A stretch of 50,917 nt of DNA from Sphaerisporangium corydalis. Lineage in GTDB: Bacteria; Actinomycetota; Actinomycetes; Streptosporangiales; Streptosporangiaceae. This document shows positions 17,291-25,931 of this stretch, one piece after another (positions within the stretch are counted from its first letter, which is position 1; each line of letters opens with the position of its first letter). The position numbers were made by a program, and so were the translations under genes. A model generated the notes under the pieces. That model did no database searches, was not told where the DNA came from, and saw only the letters and a list, made by a program, of their open reading frames with translations. The stretch is taken from NCBI RefSeq assembly GCF_025506355.1, contig NZ_JANZYP010000074.1, forward strand, positions 1 to 50,917, in the 5' to 3' direction.

Positions 17291-19638
17291 CCGGAGAGCC
17301 GGCCCCCGGCGGGCACGAGGTGGGCGCCGCCCGCAGGCGCAAGGAGGACGCGCGGCTGGTCACCGGCCGCACCCAGTGGACCGACAACATCCAGCTCCCC
17401 GGCATGCTGCACGTCGCCTTCCTGCGCAGCCCGATGGCGCACGCCCGCGTCACCCGCGTCGACGTCTCCGCCGCGCTGCGCCGTCCGGGGATCGTCGCGG
17501 CGTTCTCCGGCGCGGACCTGGCCGCCGAGCAGGGCAGCCTGCCGTGCGCGTGGCCCGTCAACGACGGCATGGTCATCCCCGAGCACCCGCCGATGGCGGT
17601 GGACATGGTCCGGTACGTGGGCGAGGCCGTGGCCTGCGTCGTCTCCACCGACCGGTACAAGGCCATCGACGCGCTGGAGGCCATCGAGGTCGACTACGAC
17701 CCCCTGCCCGCCGTGCTCGACATGACCGAGGCGCTCAAGGAGGACGGCCCGAAGGTCCACGAGGCGGGCAACCAGGCGTACGTCTGGAAGTTCGCCGAGG
17801 GCGACATCGACGCGGCCTTCCGCGAAGCGCCCGTGGTCATCGAGCGGACCTACGTCCAGCAGCGGCTCATCCCGACGGCGATGGAGCCGCGATCGGTGGT
17901 CGCGCAGACCGACGGCGAGTCGTTCACGCTGCACTCCGCCACGCAGATCCCGCACATCCTGCGGATCATGCTCGCGCAGGTCACCGGGATCCCCGAGCAC
18001 AAGCTGCGCGTGATCGCGCCCGACGTGGGCGGCGGGTTCGGCTCCAAGCTGCAGGTGACCGCCGAGGAGGTGCTGCTGCTCCTGCTGACCAGGCGGCTCG
18101 GCAAGCCGGTCAAGTGGACCGAGTCCCGCTCGGAGGGCAACCTGACGGTGCACCACGGCCGCGACCAGCTCCAGCGCCTCTCGCTGGCCGCCGACGCCGA
18201 AGGGCACGTCAAGGGGCTGCGGGTCGACCTGCTGGCCGACATGGGCGCCTACCTGATGCTGGTCACGCCGGGCATCCCGATCCTCGGCGCCTTCATGTAC
18301 AACGGCATCTACAAGATGGACGCCTACGACTTCACCTGTACGGGCGTGTTCACCACCAAGATGCCCACCGACGCCTACCGTGGCGCGGGCCGTCCCGAGG
18401 CGACGTTCGCGATCGAGCGGCTCATGGACGAACTGGCGCACGAGCTGTCCCTGGACCCGATCGAGGTGCGGCGGCGCAACTGGATCGCCCACGAGGAGTT
18501 CCCGTACACCACGATCGCCAACCTGACCTACGACTCGGGCAACTACGAGGCGGCCACCGACAGGGCGCTGTCGCTGTTCGGGTACGACAAGCTCAGGGCC
18601 GAACAGTCCGACCGGCGCGATCGGGGCGACCCCGTCCAGCTCGGGATCGGTGTCTCGACCTTCACCGAGATGTGCGGCCTGGCGCCCAGCCGGGTGCTCG
18701 GCTCGCTCAGCTACGGCGCCGGCGGGTGGGAGCACGCGTCCGTGCGGATGCTGCCGACCGGGAAGGTGGAGGTGGTCACGGGCTCAAGCCCGCACGGGCA
18801 GGGCCACGAGACGGCCTGGAGCCAGATCGTCGCCGACGCCCTCGGCGTGCCGTTCGACGACATCTCGGTCGTCCACGGCGACACGGCCGTCTCGCACAAG
18901 GGCATGGACACCTACGGCTCCCGGTCGCTGGTCGTCGGCGGGATCGCCGTGCTCCAGGCGTGCGACAAGGTCCAGGAGAAGGCCAGGCACATCGCCGCGC
19001 ACCTGCTGGAGGCCTCCCCCGACGACATCGAGTTCACCGGGGGCTCGTTCACCGTGCGCGGCACCGGCGCGGGCAAGACGATCCAGGAGATCGCGCTCGC
19101 GACGTTCGCCGCCCACGACCTGCCCGACGGGGTGGAGGCGAGCCTGGACTCCGACGCCACCTACGACCCCGACAACTTCTCCTTCCCCCACGGGACGCAC
19201 CTGTGCGCGATCGAGGTCGACACCGAGACCGGCGCCACCAGGATCAGGTCGTACGTCGCGGTCGACGACGTGGGCAAGGTGGTCAACCCGCTGATCGTGG
19301 AGGGCCAGGTCCACGGCGGGCTCGCCCAGGGCATCGCGCAGGCGCTGTTCGAGGAGGCCGTCTACGACCCCGAGGGCAACCTGCTGACCACGACCATGGC
19401 CGACTACCTGGTGCCCTCGGCGGCCGACCTGCCCGACTTCGTGACCGACCGCACCGAGACCGCGGCCACCTCCAACCGGCTCGGCGTCAAGGGCGTCGGC
19501 GAGGCCGGGACGATCGCCTCGACGCCCGCCGTGGTCAACGCGGTCGTCGACGCGCTCCGTCCCTACGGCGTGCACGACGTGCGAATGCCCTGCACCCCCG
19601 AGCGGGTGTGGCGAGCGATCCAGGAGACCACCTCATGA
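17287..19638 (+). CDS. Molybdenum hydroxylase large subunit (xanthine dehydrogenase/CoxL family)
   Basis: A 783-residue molybdopterin-binding catalytic subunit. Motifs: PDVGGGFGSK near residue 245 (cofactor loop), DAYRGAGRPEATFAIE near 362 (active-site loop), GSRSLVVGG near 540, and GVKGVGEAG near 734 containing the catalytic Glu. True form I CO dehydrogenases have AYXCSFR at the active-site loop; this protein has AYRGAGR, so it is a form II or other aromatic or N-heterocycle hydroxylase, not a carboxydotrophic CO dehydrogenase. Substrate unknown. Start GTG is fixed by the four-base overlap with the small subunit. Confidence 0.93.
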   Translation: MTGEPAPGGHEVGAARRRKEDARLVTGRTQWTDNIQLPGMLHVAFLRSPMAHARVTRVDVSAALRRPGIVAAFSGADLAAEQGSLPCAWPVNDGMVIPEHPPMAVDMVRYVGEAVACVVSTDRYKAIDALEAIEVDYDPLPAVLDMTEALKEDGPKVHEAGNQAYVWKFAEGDIDAAFREAPVVIERTYVQQRLIPTAMEPRSVVAQTDGESFTLHSATQIPHILRIMLAQVTGIPEHKLRVIAPDVGGGFGSKLQVTAEEVLLLLLTRRLGKPVKWTESRSEGNLTVHHGRDQLQRLSLAADAEGHVKGLRVDLLADMGAYLMLVTPGIPILGAFMYNGIYKMDAYDFTCTGVFTTKMPTDAYRGAGRPEATFAIERLMDELAHELSLDPIEVRRRNWIAHEEFPYTTIANLTYDSGNYEAATDRALSLFGYDKLRAEQSDRRDRGDPVQLGIGVSTFTEMCGLAPSRVLGSLSYGAGGWEHASVRMLPTGKVEVVTGSSPHGQGHETAWSQIVADALGVPFDDISVVHGDTAVSHKGMDTYGSRSLVVGGIAVLQACDKVQEKARHIAAHLLEASPDDIEFTGGSFTVRGTGAGKTIQEIALATFAAHDLPDGVEASLDSDATYDPDNFSFPHGTHLCAIEVDTETGATRIRSYVAVDDVGKVVNPLIVEGQVHGGLAQGIAQALFEEAVYDPEGNLLTTTMADYLVPSAADLPDFVTDRTETAATSNRLGVKGVGEAGTIASTPAVVNAVVDALRPYGVHDVRMPCTPERVWRAIQETTS

Positions 19639-20531
19639 TCCCGGCGTCCTTCGACTATGTCCGCCCGGCGTCGCTCGCCGAGGCCGTCCAGGTGCTCACG
19701 CAGGGCGGGGAGGAGGCGAAGGTGCTGTCCGGAGGGCAGTCGCTGCTGCCGCTGCTCCGGCTGCGGCTCGCCTACCCGAGCCTGCTCGTCGACGTCGGCC
19801 GGCTGGGCGAGCTGCACGGCATCCGCGACGAGGGCGGCCACCTGCACATCGGTGCCACCACCACGCACGACGAGGTGGTCAGGTCGCCGCTCGTCAACGC
19901 CGAGTGCCCGCTGCTGGCGCTCGCCACCGCGACCGTCGCCGACCCGGCCGTACGGCACCGGGGCACGCTCGGCGGCTCGCTCGCGCACGCCGACCCGGCC
20001 GGCGACCTGCCGGCGGTGGCCGTCGCGCTGGACATGGAGTTCGTGATCTACTCCACGTCCGGCGAGCGGGTCGTGGCGGCGCGCGACTTCTTCCTCGACT
20101 ACCTGGAGACGGCCCTCGGGCCCGGCGAGATCCTCACCGGGATCCGGGTGCCCAAGCTCGGCCCGGGATGGGGCTACCACTACGAGAAGTTCCACCGCAC
20201 CGCCCAGGCCTGGGCGACCGTCGGCGTCGCGGCGGCCGTCCGGGTCTCCGGCGCGAACGGCGGCACCCGCCGCATCGAGGAGGCCCGCGTCGCCCTGACC
20301 AACATGGGCCCGACCCCCATCCGCGCCACCGCCGTCGAATCCGCCATCCAGGGCACCGACCTCCCCGACCCCCACGGCCCGCCCGGCACCGACCCCGTAC
20401 GTGAGGCCGCCGCCAGGGCGGACGAGAACACCTCACCCCCCTCCGACCTCCACGCCGCCCCCGACTACCGCCGCCACCTGGCCCAAGTCCTAACCCACCG
20501 AGCCCTCCTCACCGCCGCCACCACCCCCTGA
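19635..20531 (+). CDS. Molybdenum hydroxylase FAD-binding medium subunit (CoxM-like)
   Basis: A 298-residue flavin subunit. The two FAD motifs are VLSGGQSLLPLLRLRL (about residues 34-49) and ATVADPAVRHRGTLGGSLAH (about 97-116), followed by the C-terminal CO-dehydrogenase flavoprotein domain with KFHRTAQAWATVGVAAAV. It accepts electrons from the 2Fe-2S subunit. ATGA overlap with the large subunit makes the three genes one translational unit. The last 42 bp overlap the end of the convergent MFS gene, and the C-terminal 50 residues are Pro/Ala-rich with slightly different codon use. Confidence 0.93.
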   Translation: MIPASFDYVRPASLAEAVQVLTQGGEEAKVLSGGQSLLPLLRLRLAYPSLLVDVGRLGELHGIRDEGGHLHIGATTTHDEVVRSPLVNAECPLLALATATVADPAVRHRGTLGGSLAHADPAGDLPAVAVALDMEFVIYSTSGERVVAARDFFLDYLETALGPGEILTGIRVPKLGPGWGYHYEKFHRTAQAWATVGVAAAVRVSGANGGTRRIEEARVALTNMGPTPIRATAVESAIQGTDLPDPHGPPGTDPVREAAARADENTSPPSDLHAAPDYRRHLAQVLTHRALLTAATTP

Positions 20532-21761
20532 CCCCCGCCCCGGCCGCCGCGCCCCATGTGTTGGGGCCGCGGCGGCCGGGACGTTGTCGGGGGATGTGAA
20601 GGCGGTGGTTCGGCGGACGATGGTGGCGGCGATGAGGCCGCAGGTCATCGCGGTCGCCACCGCGACGGGCAGGGTGCCGTGGTCGAGACAGGCGCCTCCG
20701 ATCCAGGCTCCGAGGGCGATGCCGAGTTGGAAGGCGACGATGTAGACGGCGGACGCGAGGTCCTGCTGGGCGCCCGCGACGCGCAGGACCGCGGCCTGCA
20801 GCACCACGGCCAGCCCGCCGGCCGGTACGGCCCACAGCACTACGGCGGCTCCCGCGATGGAACCGGAACCCGGGCCGGCGACCAGCAGCACGAGCATGCA
20901 CGCGGCGGTTCCTCCGGTGACGACCAGGGCGGTGGCCTGTGGACGACCGTCCACCTGCCGGCCGATCAGCGTCAGGCCGACCAGCCCCGCCGCCCCGTAC
21001 GCGAGGAGAAGACTCGATGTCGCGGGGCCGGTGAGGTGGACGTAGTCGGCGATGATCGCGGTGATGTAGGTGAACGCCGCGAAATGACCTGACACCACGA
21101 TCACCGTGACCAGGTTGACCGCGGCGAGGGACCGGTCGGTCACGACGCGCCGGACCGCTGACCGTCCTTGCCGTCGCGCCGAGTGCTCGGGTGGCATTGG
21201 ATGGATCGTGAGGCGGATCACCACTGCCGACAGCGCCGCGACGCCGGCCATGGCGAGGACGGCGGGTCGCCAGCCGACCGTCGCGCCGAGCCATGAGCTC
21301 AGCGGCAGCCCGAGGAGGAAGGCGAGTGAGTTCCCGGCGAAGACCACCGCGGTGGCACGGCCGACCCGCTGTGGTCCGAGCAGTCGTGCGGCCATCGGCG
21401 CGACGACCGACCAGAACACCCCGTGGCCGACGGCCGAGACCAGCCGGGCGACCACGGCGACGCCGTAACCGGGCGCGGCGGCCAGCAGCAGGTTGGACAC
21501 CGCGATCGCCGCCACCGTGGCCAGTGCGGTCGTACGACGGTCCCAGCGAGCCGTCACGGCGACCAGCGGCACCACGGTGACCGCGACGACGACCGCGTAG
21601 CCGGTGACCAGAAGGCCGATGGCCTGCTCGGACACGCCGAAGCCGGGCGCGAGCTGGGGCAGCAGGGCGACCGGAAGGTTCTCCGATGTCACAGACACGA
21701 AGCAGGCGGCGCTGAGCGCCCCGAGGGCCAAGCCCGTGCGAGATGACCTCCGAAGGAGCAT
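20490..21761 (-). CDS. MFS transporter (DHA1-type, drug or sugar efflux)
   Basis: A 423-residue major facilitator with twelve predicted helices. The region SAVGHGVFWSVVAPMAARLL and GRATAVVFAGNSLAFLLGLP resembles arabinose-efflux and chloramphenicol-efflux type DHA1 proteins. The ATG of MLLRRSSRTG is preceded by a 30-bp gap shared with a LacI regulator, with a palindrome directly at the start. It is probably repressed by that LacI protein and may export a sugar-like or antibiotic compound. The C-terminal 35 residues are low-complexity (Pro/Gly) and run into the end of the coxM-like gene. Confidence 0.88.
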   Translation of the reverse strand: MLLRRSSRTGLALGALSAACFVSVTSENLPVALLPQLAPGFGVSEQAIGLLVTGYAVVVAVTVVPLVAVTARWDRRTTALATVAAIAVSNLLLAAAPGYGVAVVARLVSAVGHGVFWSVVAPMAARLLGPQRVGRATAVVFAGNSLAFLLGLPLSSWLGATVGWRPAVLAMAGVAALSAVVIRLTIHPMPPEHSARRQGRSAVRRVVTDRSLAAVNLVTVIVVSGHFAAFTYITAIIADYVHLTGPATSSLLLAYGAAGLVGLTLIGRQVDGRPQATALVVTGGTAACMLVLLVAGPGSGSIAGAAVVLWAVPAGGLAVVLQAAVLRVAGAQQDLASAVYIVAFQLGIALGAWIGGACLDHGTLPVAVATAMTCGLIAATIVRRTTAFTSPDNVPAAAAPTHGARRPGRGSGGGGGGEEGSVG

Positions 21762-21777
21762 TGTGTAACGATACACA
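21762..21777. promoter_or_regulatory. LacI-type operator in the 30-bp divergent gap
   Basis: TGTGTAACGATACACA matches its reverse complement at 14 of 16 positions, with a central CG, which is the hallmark of LacI/GalR-family operators. It lies against the MFS start codon and 14 bp before the LacI start codon. One dimer bound here would cover both transcription starts. Confidence 0.8.
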
Positions 21778-21791
21778 GATAGGCTTGGCCC

Positions 21792-22841
21792 ATGTCCGGC
21801 CCCGGGTCTTCGCGCGTCACCATGGCCAAGGTGGCGCACCGCTGCGGCGTCTCACTGATGACGGTGTCGTACTGCTACAACCAGCCGGATCGGGTCGCCC
21901 CGGACACGTTGCGCCGCGTACGGGAGGTCGCCGCCGAGCTGGGCTACCGAGGACCGGACCCGACCGCACGGTCCCTGCGCCGTCGTCACAACGACGCGAT
22001 CGGCGTCGTGCTCGGCGAGCACCTCGCTTACGCCTTCGAGGACCCGCAGGCCCGCCGCTTCCTGGCCGGCGTCGCCGAGGTCTGCCGCGAGCGCGGGATC
22101 GGGCTGAACCTCATTCCGACCACCGGTGCGGACAGGGACGTCGACCGCGTGAGGTCGGCGTCCGTCGACGGCTACATCGTCTGGACCACCGTCGACTCCG
22201 ACCCGGTGCTCGCCGTCCTGAGCGGGATCGGCAGGCCCGTCGCCGTACACGGCGGTCCCGCCGTCCCCGGCGCCCAGGTGGTCGGCATCGACAACCGCGC
22301 CTCCGCCCGCGATCTGGCCGCACACACCTTCCCCGGGGCCCGCCGTCCCACCGTGCTCAGCTTTCCCTTCGGCCGCGACCGCCGGCCTCGGCTGGAGACC
22401 GGACCGGACCCCGGCCTCGTGGAGTTCCCGGTCACCCGCGACCGCCTCCTCGGCATCTACGACCACTGCCGGGAAACGGGTCTCGACCCGCGCCACCTGC
22501 CCGTGGCCGTCGTGGCCCGCAACGACCGCGACGAGGCCGCGGCCATGGCCGACGTGCTGCTCGACTCCTGCGAAACCGACGCGGTGGTCGCCATGAGCGA
22601 CCAACTGGCCTTCGCCGCCCTCGATGCCGCCCGCCGCCGAGGCCTCCGCGTGCCCGGCGACGTCGCGGTCGCCGGCTGGGACGACGACCCGGACGCGAGC
22701 CGGAAGGGCCTCACCACGATCGCCCAGTCCCTCCACGACCAGGGCCGAACCTGCGCCCAGATCGCCCTCGGCGACCCCGCCCCACCCCCCGAACCCACCT
22801 GGACCACCACAGTACGAACAAGCACCAGACCAACCGGCTAA
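21792..22841 (+). CDS. LacI/GalR-family transcriptional repressor
   Basis: A 349-residue regulator. The N-terminal LacI helix-turn-helix is clear (VTMAKVAHRCGVSLMTVSYC, then RVREVAAELGYRG). The periplasmic-binding-protein-like core follows, with IGVVLGEHL, DGYIVWTTV and VVAMSDQLAFAALDAARRRG. The C-terminus is Pro/Thr-rich. Almost no room exists between its ATG and the divergent MFS start, so the transcript is probably leaderless. The effector may be a sugar or nucleoside; this is family knowledge, not sequence evidence. Confidence 0.93.
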   Translation: MSGPGSSRVTMAKVAHRCGVSLMTVSYCYNQPDRVAPDTLRRVREVAAELGYRGPDPTARSLRRRHNDAIGVVLGEHLAYAFEDPQARRFLAGVAEVCRERGIGLNLIPTTGADRDVDRVRSASVDGYIVWTTVDSDPVLAVLSGIGRPVAVHGGPAVPGAQVVGIDNRASARDLAAHTFPGARRPTVLSFPFGRDRRPRLETGPDPGLVEFPVTRDRLLGIYDHCRETGLDPRHLPVAVVARNDRDEAAAMADVLLDSCETDAVVAMSDQLAFAALDAARRRGLRVPGDVAVAGWDDDPDASRKGLTTIAQSLHDQGRTCAQIALGDPAPPPEPTWTTTVRTSTRPTG

Positions 22842-22888
22842 CGCCGCCCAGGGACATGACCATGCGTCTCCGGCACCAGCGGAGCGAC

Positions 22889-22903
22889 GCAACTGCCAGT
22901 TGC
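22889..22903. terminator. Small palindrome between convergent genes
   Basis: GCAACT-GCC-AGTTGC forms a 6-bp stem with a 3-nt loop in the 94-bp gap between the convergent LacI and XRE/TPR genes. It is short for a terminator, but nothing else is visible there. Confidence 0.3.
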
Positions 22904-22935
22904 TGCCATTTGGCGCCACACTGGTAGATCGTTTG

Positions 22936-24558
22936 CTACCTCTGGGCCGACGTCGGGGTGGTGGCGAGGCCGAGAGGGTGGAGTTTTTCGTCCAGGGTGC
23001 GGATGTGGGTGTTGGTGGACCAGGGGTGGAGGGCTTGGCGGGCGGTTCGGAGGGTGTGGAGCAGGCGGGCCGAGCTGTGGCGGGTGGCGATGATCGCGAC
23101 TTCGCCCAACTGGCGGGCGACCTCCGGGATCTCCCGCTTCTGGGTCAGGGCACTCGCGTACTCGACGAGGACGAAGCCGCGTTGGCGTACCCAGTTCTCG
23201 TCAAGGGTGAGTGACTTCTCCGCTGCCGCGAGCGCTTGATCCGGCCTTTTGAGCGTGACGTAGCAGTAGAGCGAATGGCGTTGTACCCGAGCAGGCGTAC
23301 ACCAGTAAAGGTGGGCGGGGTCGGTCTCACTGCGCGGTTTCCCGGCGATGTCGTATGCGTGATCAATAGCCCGCAAGCTGGCGTTGCCGTCTCCCGAGTG
23401 GGCGAGCACACGCGCCAGGACCAGCGACGTAGCGGCATGCTGGAGCGGGCTGAGGCTACTTCTCACCCATCCTTGCGCGGCGAATGCGTGATCACGCGCT
23501 CTGGAGTGCTCCCCCTTGAAACCGGCCGCTTCGGCGAGGAGTCCGTGCATGTGGGCGAGGAGGGTCGCGTCCTCTAACTGGTGGGCGGCTTTAAGGCCGT
23601 CCTCGTAGCGGGTGACGGCGCCCTCGTGGTCCAGTACGTCGTAGTGCAGCCAGCCGCCCAGGTGTGACACCGCCCAGTAGGCGCGGAGAAGGCGGTCGCG
23701 CAGAGCGGGTGTGAGCGATTCGCGGTGGAGAAGCCGGCCCACCAGGTCTCGGTGAGCGTCCGCGATGGGAAGCAGTCTCTGGGGGCCGAGCGACTCGTCG
23801 AGCTGCCAGCAGTGGGCGATGAGCTTCTCGATCGCGGTGACGGTGTGGGCGTCGACGCGGCCGGAGCCCTGGACGGCCTGGGCGAGGTGGACCTCTTCGT
23901 CCGGGGTGAGGTGACGCAGCAGGCGCAGGGCCGGGACCCCGCCGAGCGCCACGGCCAACTGGAAGAGCAACTCACGTCGCTTCACATCGGCCTCCTCGGC
24001 GGTGAGGGCGCGAAACAAAGCAGCACAGTCGCCGGGCCGCAACCCGGCGTTCCCGGCCGAGGGCGCGTCCGTCACCGGCCACCCACTGCCCGCCGCCGAT
24101 TCCATGCTCGCATGCGGAATTCCGGATATGGCAGGCATGAGATGGGTGTGCTGGCAGGGGTCAAGGTGACGATGGTCGGTGGCGTCGATCAGTTCGCGGT
24201 CGTAGGGGCCGTAGGTGGCGTATGTGGTGTCGGTGACCAGGCGGCGCGCGGTGGTCTGGTAGATACGGGCCAGCAGATCGAGCACACGCGGCGAGGGACG
24301 ACGCCTGCCCTGCGGCCACCCCTCCAGGTCGTACAACCGGGCCGTACGCATCGAGGCCGTGCCCGCAGGGTCCAGATCGTTGAACACCGCCACCACCTGC
24401 GCGGCCGTCAACCCATGCGCGTACCGGTGCAGCAGCAGCGGGCTGTCGTCCAGATCGAGGCTCATCACGTCGGCGATCTGCTCGAACGTGAACCCCTTCG
24501 CTCGCAACGCCGCCCCGCGCCTGCGGCAGACGACCAGAATCCGATGCCCCTCCGTCAC
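22936..24558 (-). CDS. XRE-like helix-turn-helix regulator with TPR region
   Basis: A 540-residue protein. The N-terminus has a helix-turn-helix-like stretch (RGAALRAKGFTFEQIADVM) and a second segment (VLDLLARIYQTTARRLVTD) typical of the large streptomycete-type XRE/TPR regulators. Residues 190-520 are helical repeats of TPR type, e.g. YWAVSHLGGWLHYDVLDHEG and RPDQALAAAEKSLTLDE. These proteins are often encoded beside RsbW-like ATPases and DUF397 proteins and act in development or antibiotic regulation. I took the GTG nine bases after GGAGG; a TTG two codons earlier is possible. It is divergent from such an ATPase gene. Confidence 0.78.
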   Translation of the reverse strand: MTEGHRILVVCRRRGAALRAKGFTFEQIADVMSLDLDDSPLLLHRYAHGLTAAQVVAVFNDLDPAGTASMRTARLYDLEGWPQGRRRPSPRVLDLLARIYQTTARRLVTDTTYATYGPYDRELIDATDHRHLDPCQHTHLMPAISGIPHASMESAAGSGWPVTDAPSAGNAGLRPGDCAALFRALTAEEADVKRRELLFQLAVALGGVPALRLLRHLTPDEEVHLAQAVQGSGRVDAHTVTAIEKLIAHCWQLDESLGPQRLLPIADAHRDLVGRLLHRESLTPALRDRLLRAYWAVSHLGGWLHYDVLDHEGAVTRYEDGLKAAHQLEDATLLAHMHGLLAEAAGFKGEHSRARDHAFAAQGWVRSSLSPLQHAATSLVLARVLAHSGDGNASLRAIDHAYDIAGKPRSETDPAHLYWCTPARVQRHSLYCYVTLKRPDQALAAAEKSLTLDENWVRQRGFVLVEYASALTQKREIPEVARQLGEVAIIATRHSSARLLHTLRTARQALHPWSTNTHIRTLDEKLHPLGLATTPTSAQR

Positions 24559-24846
24559 GACCAACCCCCTCCATGAAGATCGAGCACAGCGCTCACGACC
24601 TCACATGACACGGCCACCCTACTCACGCAGAGTGCCCGCACGGTGACGATTTCCGGGGTCCGGGGGGTCATTGCCAGGTGGAGGCGATGGTGATCCGCGA
24701 CTCGTGGCGAGGAGTGCGGCCAGGTGGGAAGACCGCCACTCGCGTCCTCCCGTCCGAGGTCGCGGGGGTGGGGCCTGGTCGCGCGCCGGGTGACAGTACT
24801 GCTCAGCGCGGGACGGCCCCGTGCCCAGCGTCGAGGAGGTGGCCCG

Positions 24847-25428
24847 ATGGCCGATCCCAGCACCGACATCCTGCCCGGCATCGGGCGTCCCGGCGACGGC
24901 CAAGGAGCGGGTGTTCCAGAAGGCCGCCCCGCCACAGATGATCGTCCCGGCTTGGTGGAGGGGACGAAAAGCGGCCTGGTGCCGGTGGGGAGGATGGTGT
25001 GGCGGCGAGCGTTCGCCGGGCTCGCCGAGGAGGCCCCCAGCGCCCGTGCCTTCGTGCGGTGCCTGCTGGCCGGCACCCGCTGGATGGACGACGCCGAACT
25101 CGCCGTCGCGGAGCTCGTCAACAACGCCCTGTTCCACAGCCGTTCGGGCGACCCCGGCGGCTACTTCGTGGTCGAGGTCACGAGATGCCCGCGCAGCGTA
25201 CGCGTCGGGGTGTACGACCTCGGCGGAGGTGGCGCACCCGGTCTCGATGATCCGCAGATGAGGGCATCGGAGGGTCGTCCGGACGAGGCGCTTCGCGAGT
25301 ACGGCCGTGGGCTGGAGATCGTCAGGCTGCTGGCCACGCGAGTCGGGTACCGGGGAAGCCCGGACGGTGGCCATCTCGTGTGGGCGTTGTTCGGGGGCCC
25401 GGCGGTGGAGGAGACGTCGGCCTCTTGA
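24847..25428 (+). CDS. RsbW-like ATP-binding (HATPase) regulatory protein
   Basis: A 193-residue protein with a single GHKL ATPase domain: N box ELAVAELVNNALFHSRSG (about residues 87-104), G1 box VYDLGGGGAPG, and G2 box YGRGLEIVRLLA. It has no kinase dimerisation helix, so it fits the anti-sigma-factor serine-kinase-like group common in actinomycetes. A GAGGAGGTGG site precedes the chosen ATG. The N-terminal 55 residues are disordered. It faces the XRE/TPR regulator across a 288-bp gap, a pairing that recurs in actinomycete genomes. The usual third partner (DUF397) is not here but appears at 38.8 kb. Confidence 0.88.
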   Translation: MADPSTDILPGIGRPGDGQGAGVPEGRPATDDRPGLVEGTKSGLVPVGRMVWRRAFAGLAEEAPSARAFVRCLLAGTRWMDDAELAVAELVNNALFHSRSGDPGGYFVVEVTRCPRSVRVGVYDLGGGGAPGLDDPQMRASEGRPDEALREYGRGLEIVRLLATRVGYRGSPDGGHLVWALFGGPAVEETSAS

Positions 25429-25451
25429 CGGCGACTGGGGTGGGTTCCTAT

Positions 25452-25484
25452 AGTCAACCAAATGGTTTATAAAGAGATTGGTTG
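25452..25484. promoter_or_regulatory. ArsR-type operator region
   Basis: A locally AT-rich stretch directly before the ArsR start. AACCA-AA-TGGTT (25456-25467) is a palindrome, and TTGGTTG (25478-25484) repeats the same half-site, forming with CAACCAA (25455-25461) a larger inverted repeat. AACCA/TGGTT sites are typical of ArsR regulators that control SRPBCC genes, as here. Confidence 0.7.
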
Positions 25485-25931
25485 ATGATGGACGGCGAGG
25501 CCGAGGAGTGGCTGGATCGGGCGTTCGCGGCGCTGGGGGATCCGGTGCGGCGGGCGATGGTGGCGCGGCTGTCGCGGGGCGAGGCGACCGTGAACGAGCT
25601 CGCCGAGCCGTTTCCGATCACCAAGCAGGCGGTGTCGCGGCACATCCAGGTGCTGGAGGCCGCCGGGCTGATCACCCGTAGCCGCGACGGCCAGCGTCGT
25701 CCGTGCCATCTCGACCCGGCGGCGCTCGAAGCGCTGACGAGCTGGATCGACGGCTACCGGCTGGCCGCCGAGCGACGCCACCGCCGGTTGGACGCCGTGC
25801 TGGAGACCATGGCGGACGAGCCGGCCGGGACAGGTACGAGCACGTCCGGGATGAGTACGAGCACGTTCGGGACAAGTAGGAGCACGTTCGGGACAAGTAG
25901 GAGCACGTCAGAAGGAGAGCAGGAGATATGA
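25485..25931 (+). CDS. ArsR-family winged-helix repressor with repeat tail
   Basis: A 148-residue regulator. The winged helix spans about residues 8-95: ALGDPVRRAMVARLSRGEAT, ELAEPFPITKQAVSRHIQVL and RSRDGQRRPCHLD. It lacks the metal-binding CxC of arsenic sensors and belongs to the group paired with SRPBCC (AHSA1) proteins. The C-terminal 35 residues are a Ser/Thr/Gly heptapeptide repeat absent from ordinary members. Two adjacent in-frame ATGs and an upstream TTG make the exact start uncertain by one or two codons. The stop overlaps the next start (ATGA). Confidence 0.88.
   Translation: MMDGEAEEWLDRAFAALGDPVRRAMVARLSRGEATVNELAEPFPITKQAVSRHIQVLEAAGLITRSRDGQRRPCHLDPAALEALTSWIDGYRLAAERRHRRLDAVLETMADEPAGTGTSTSGMSTSTFGTSRSTFGTSRSTSEGEQEI
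25827..25910 (+). repeat. In-frame minisatellite, 4 x 21 bp, at the 3' end of arsR-like gene
   Basis: Four 21-bp units beginning GGGAC or GGGAT and containing GAGCACGT encode the heptapeptide G-T/M-S-x-S-T-x. The last two units differ at only two or three bases, so expansion looks recent. Confidence 0.9.

Noticed and set aside
17287-19638. Aerobic CO dehydrogenase (form I) large subunit
   Set aside because: The active-site loop reads AYRGAGR, not AYXCSFR, so a CO-oxidising enzyme is unlikely.
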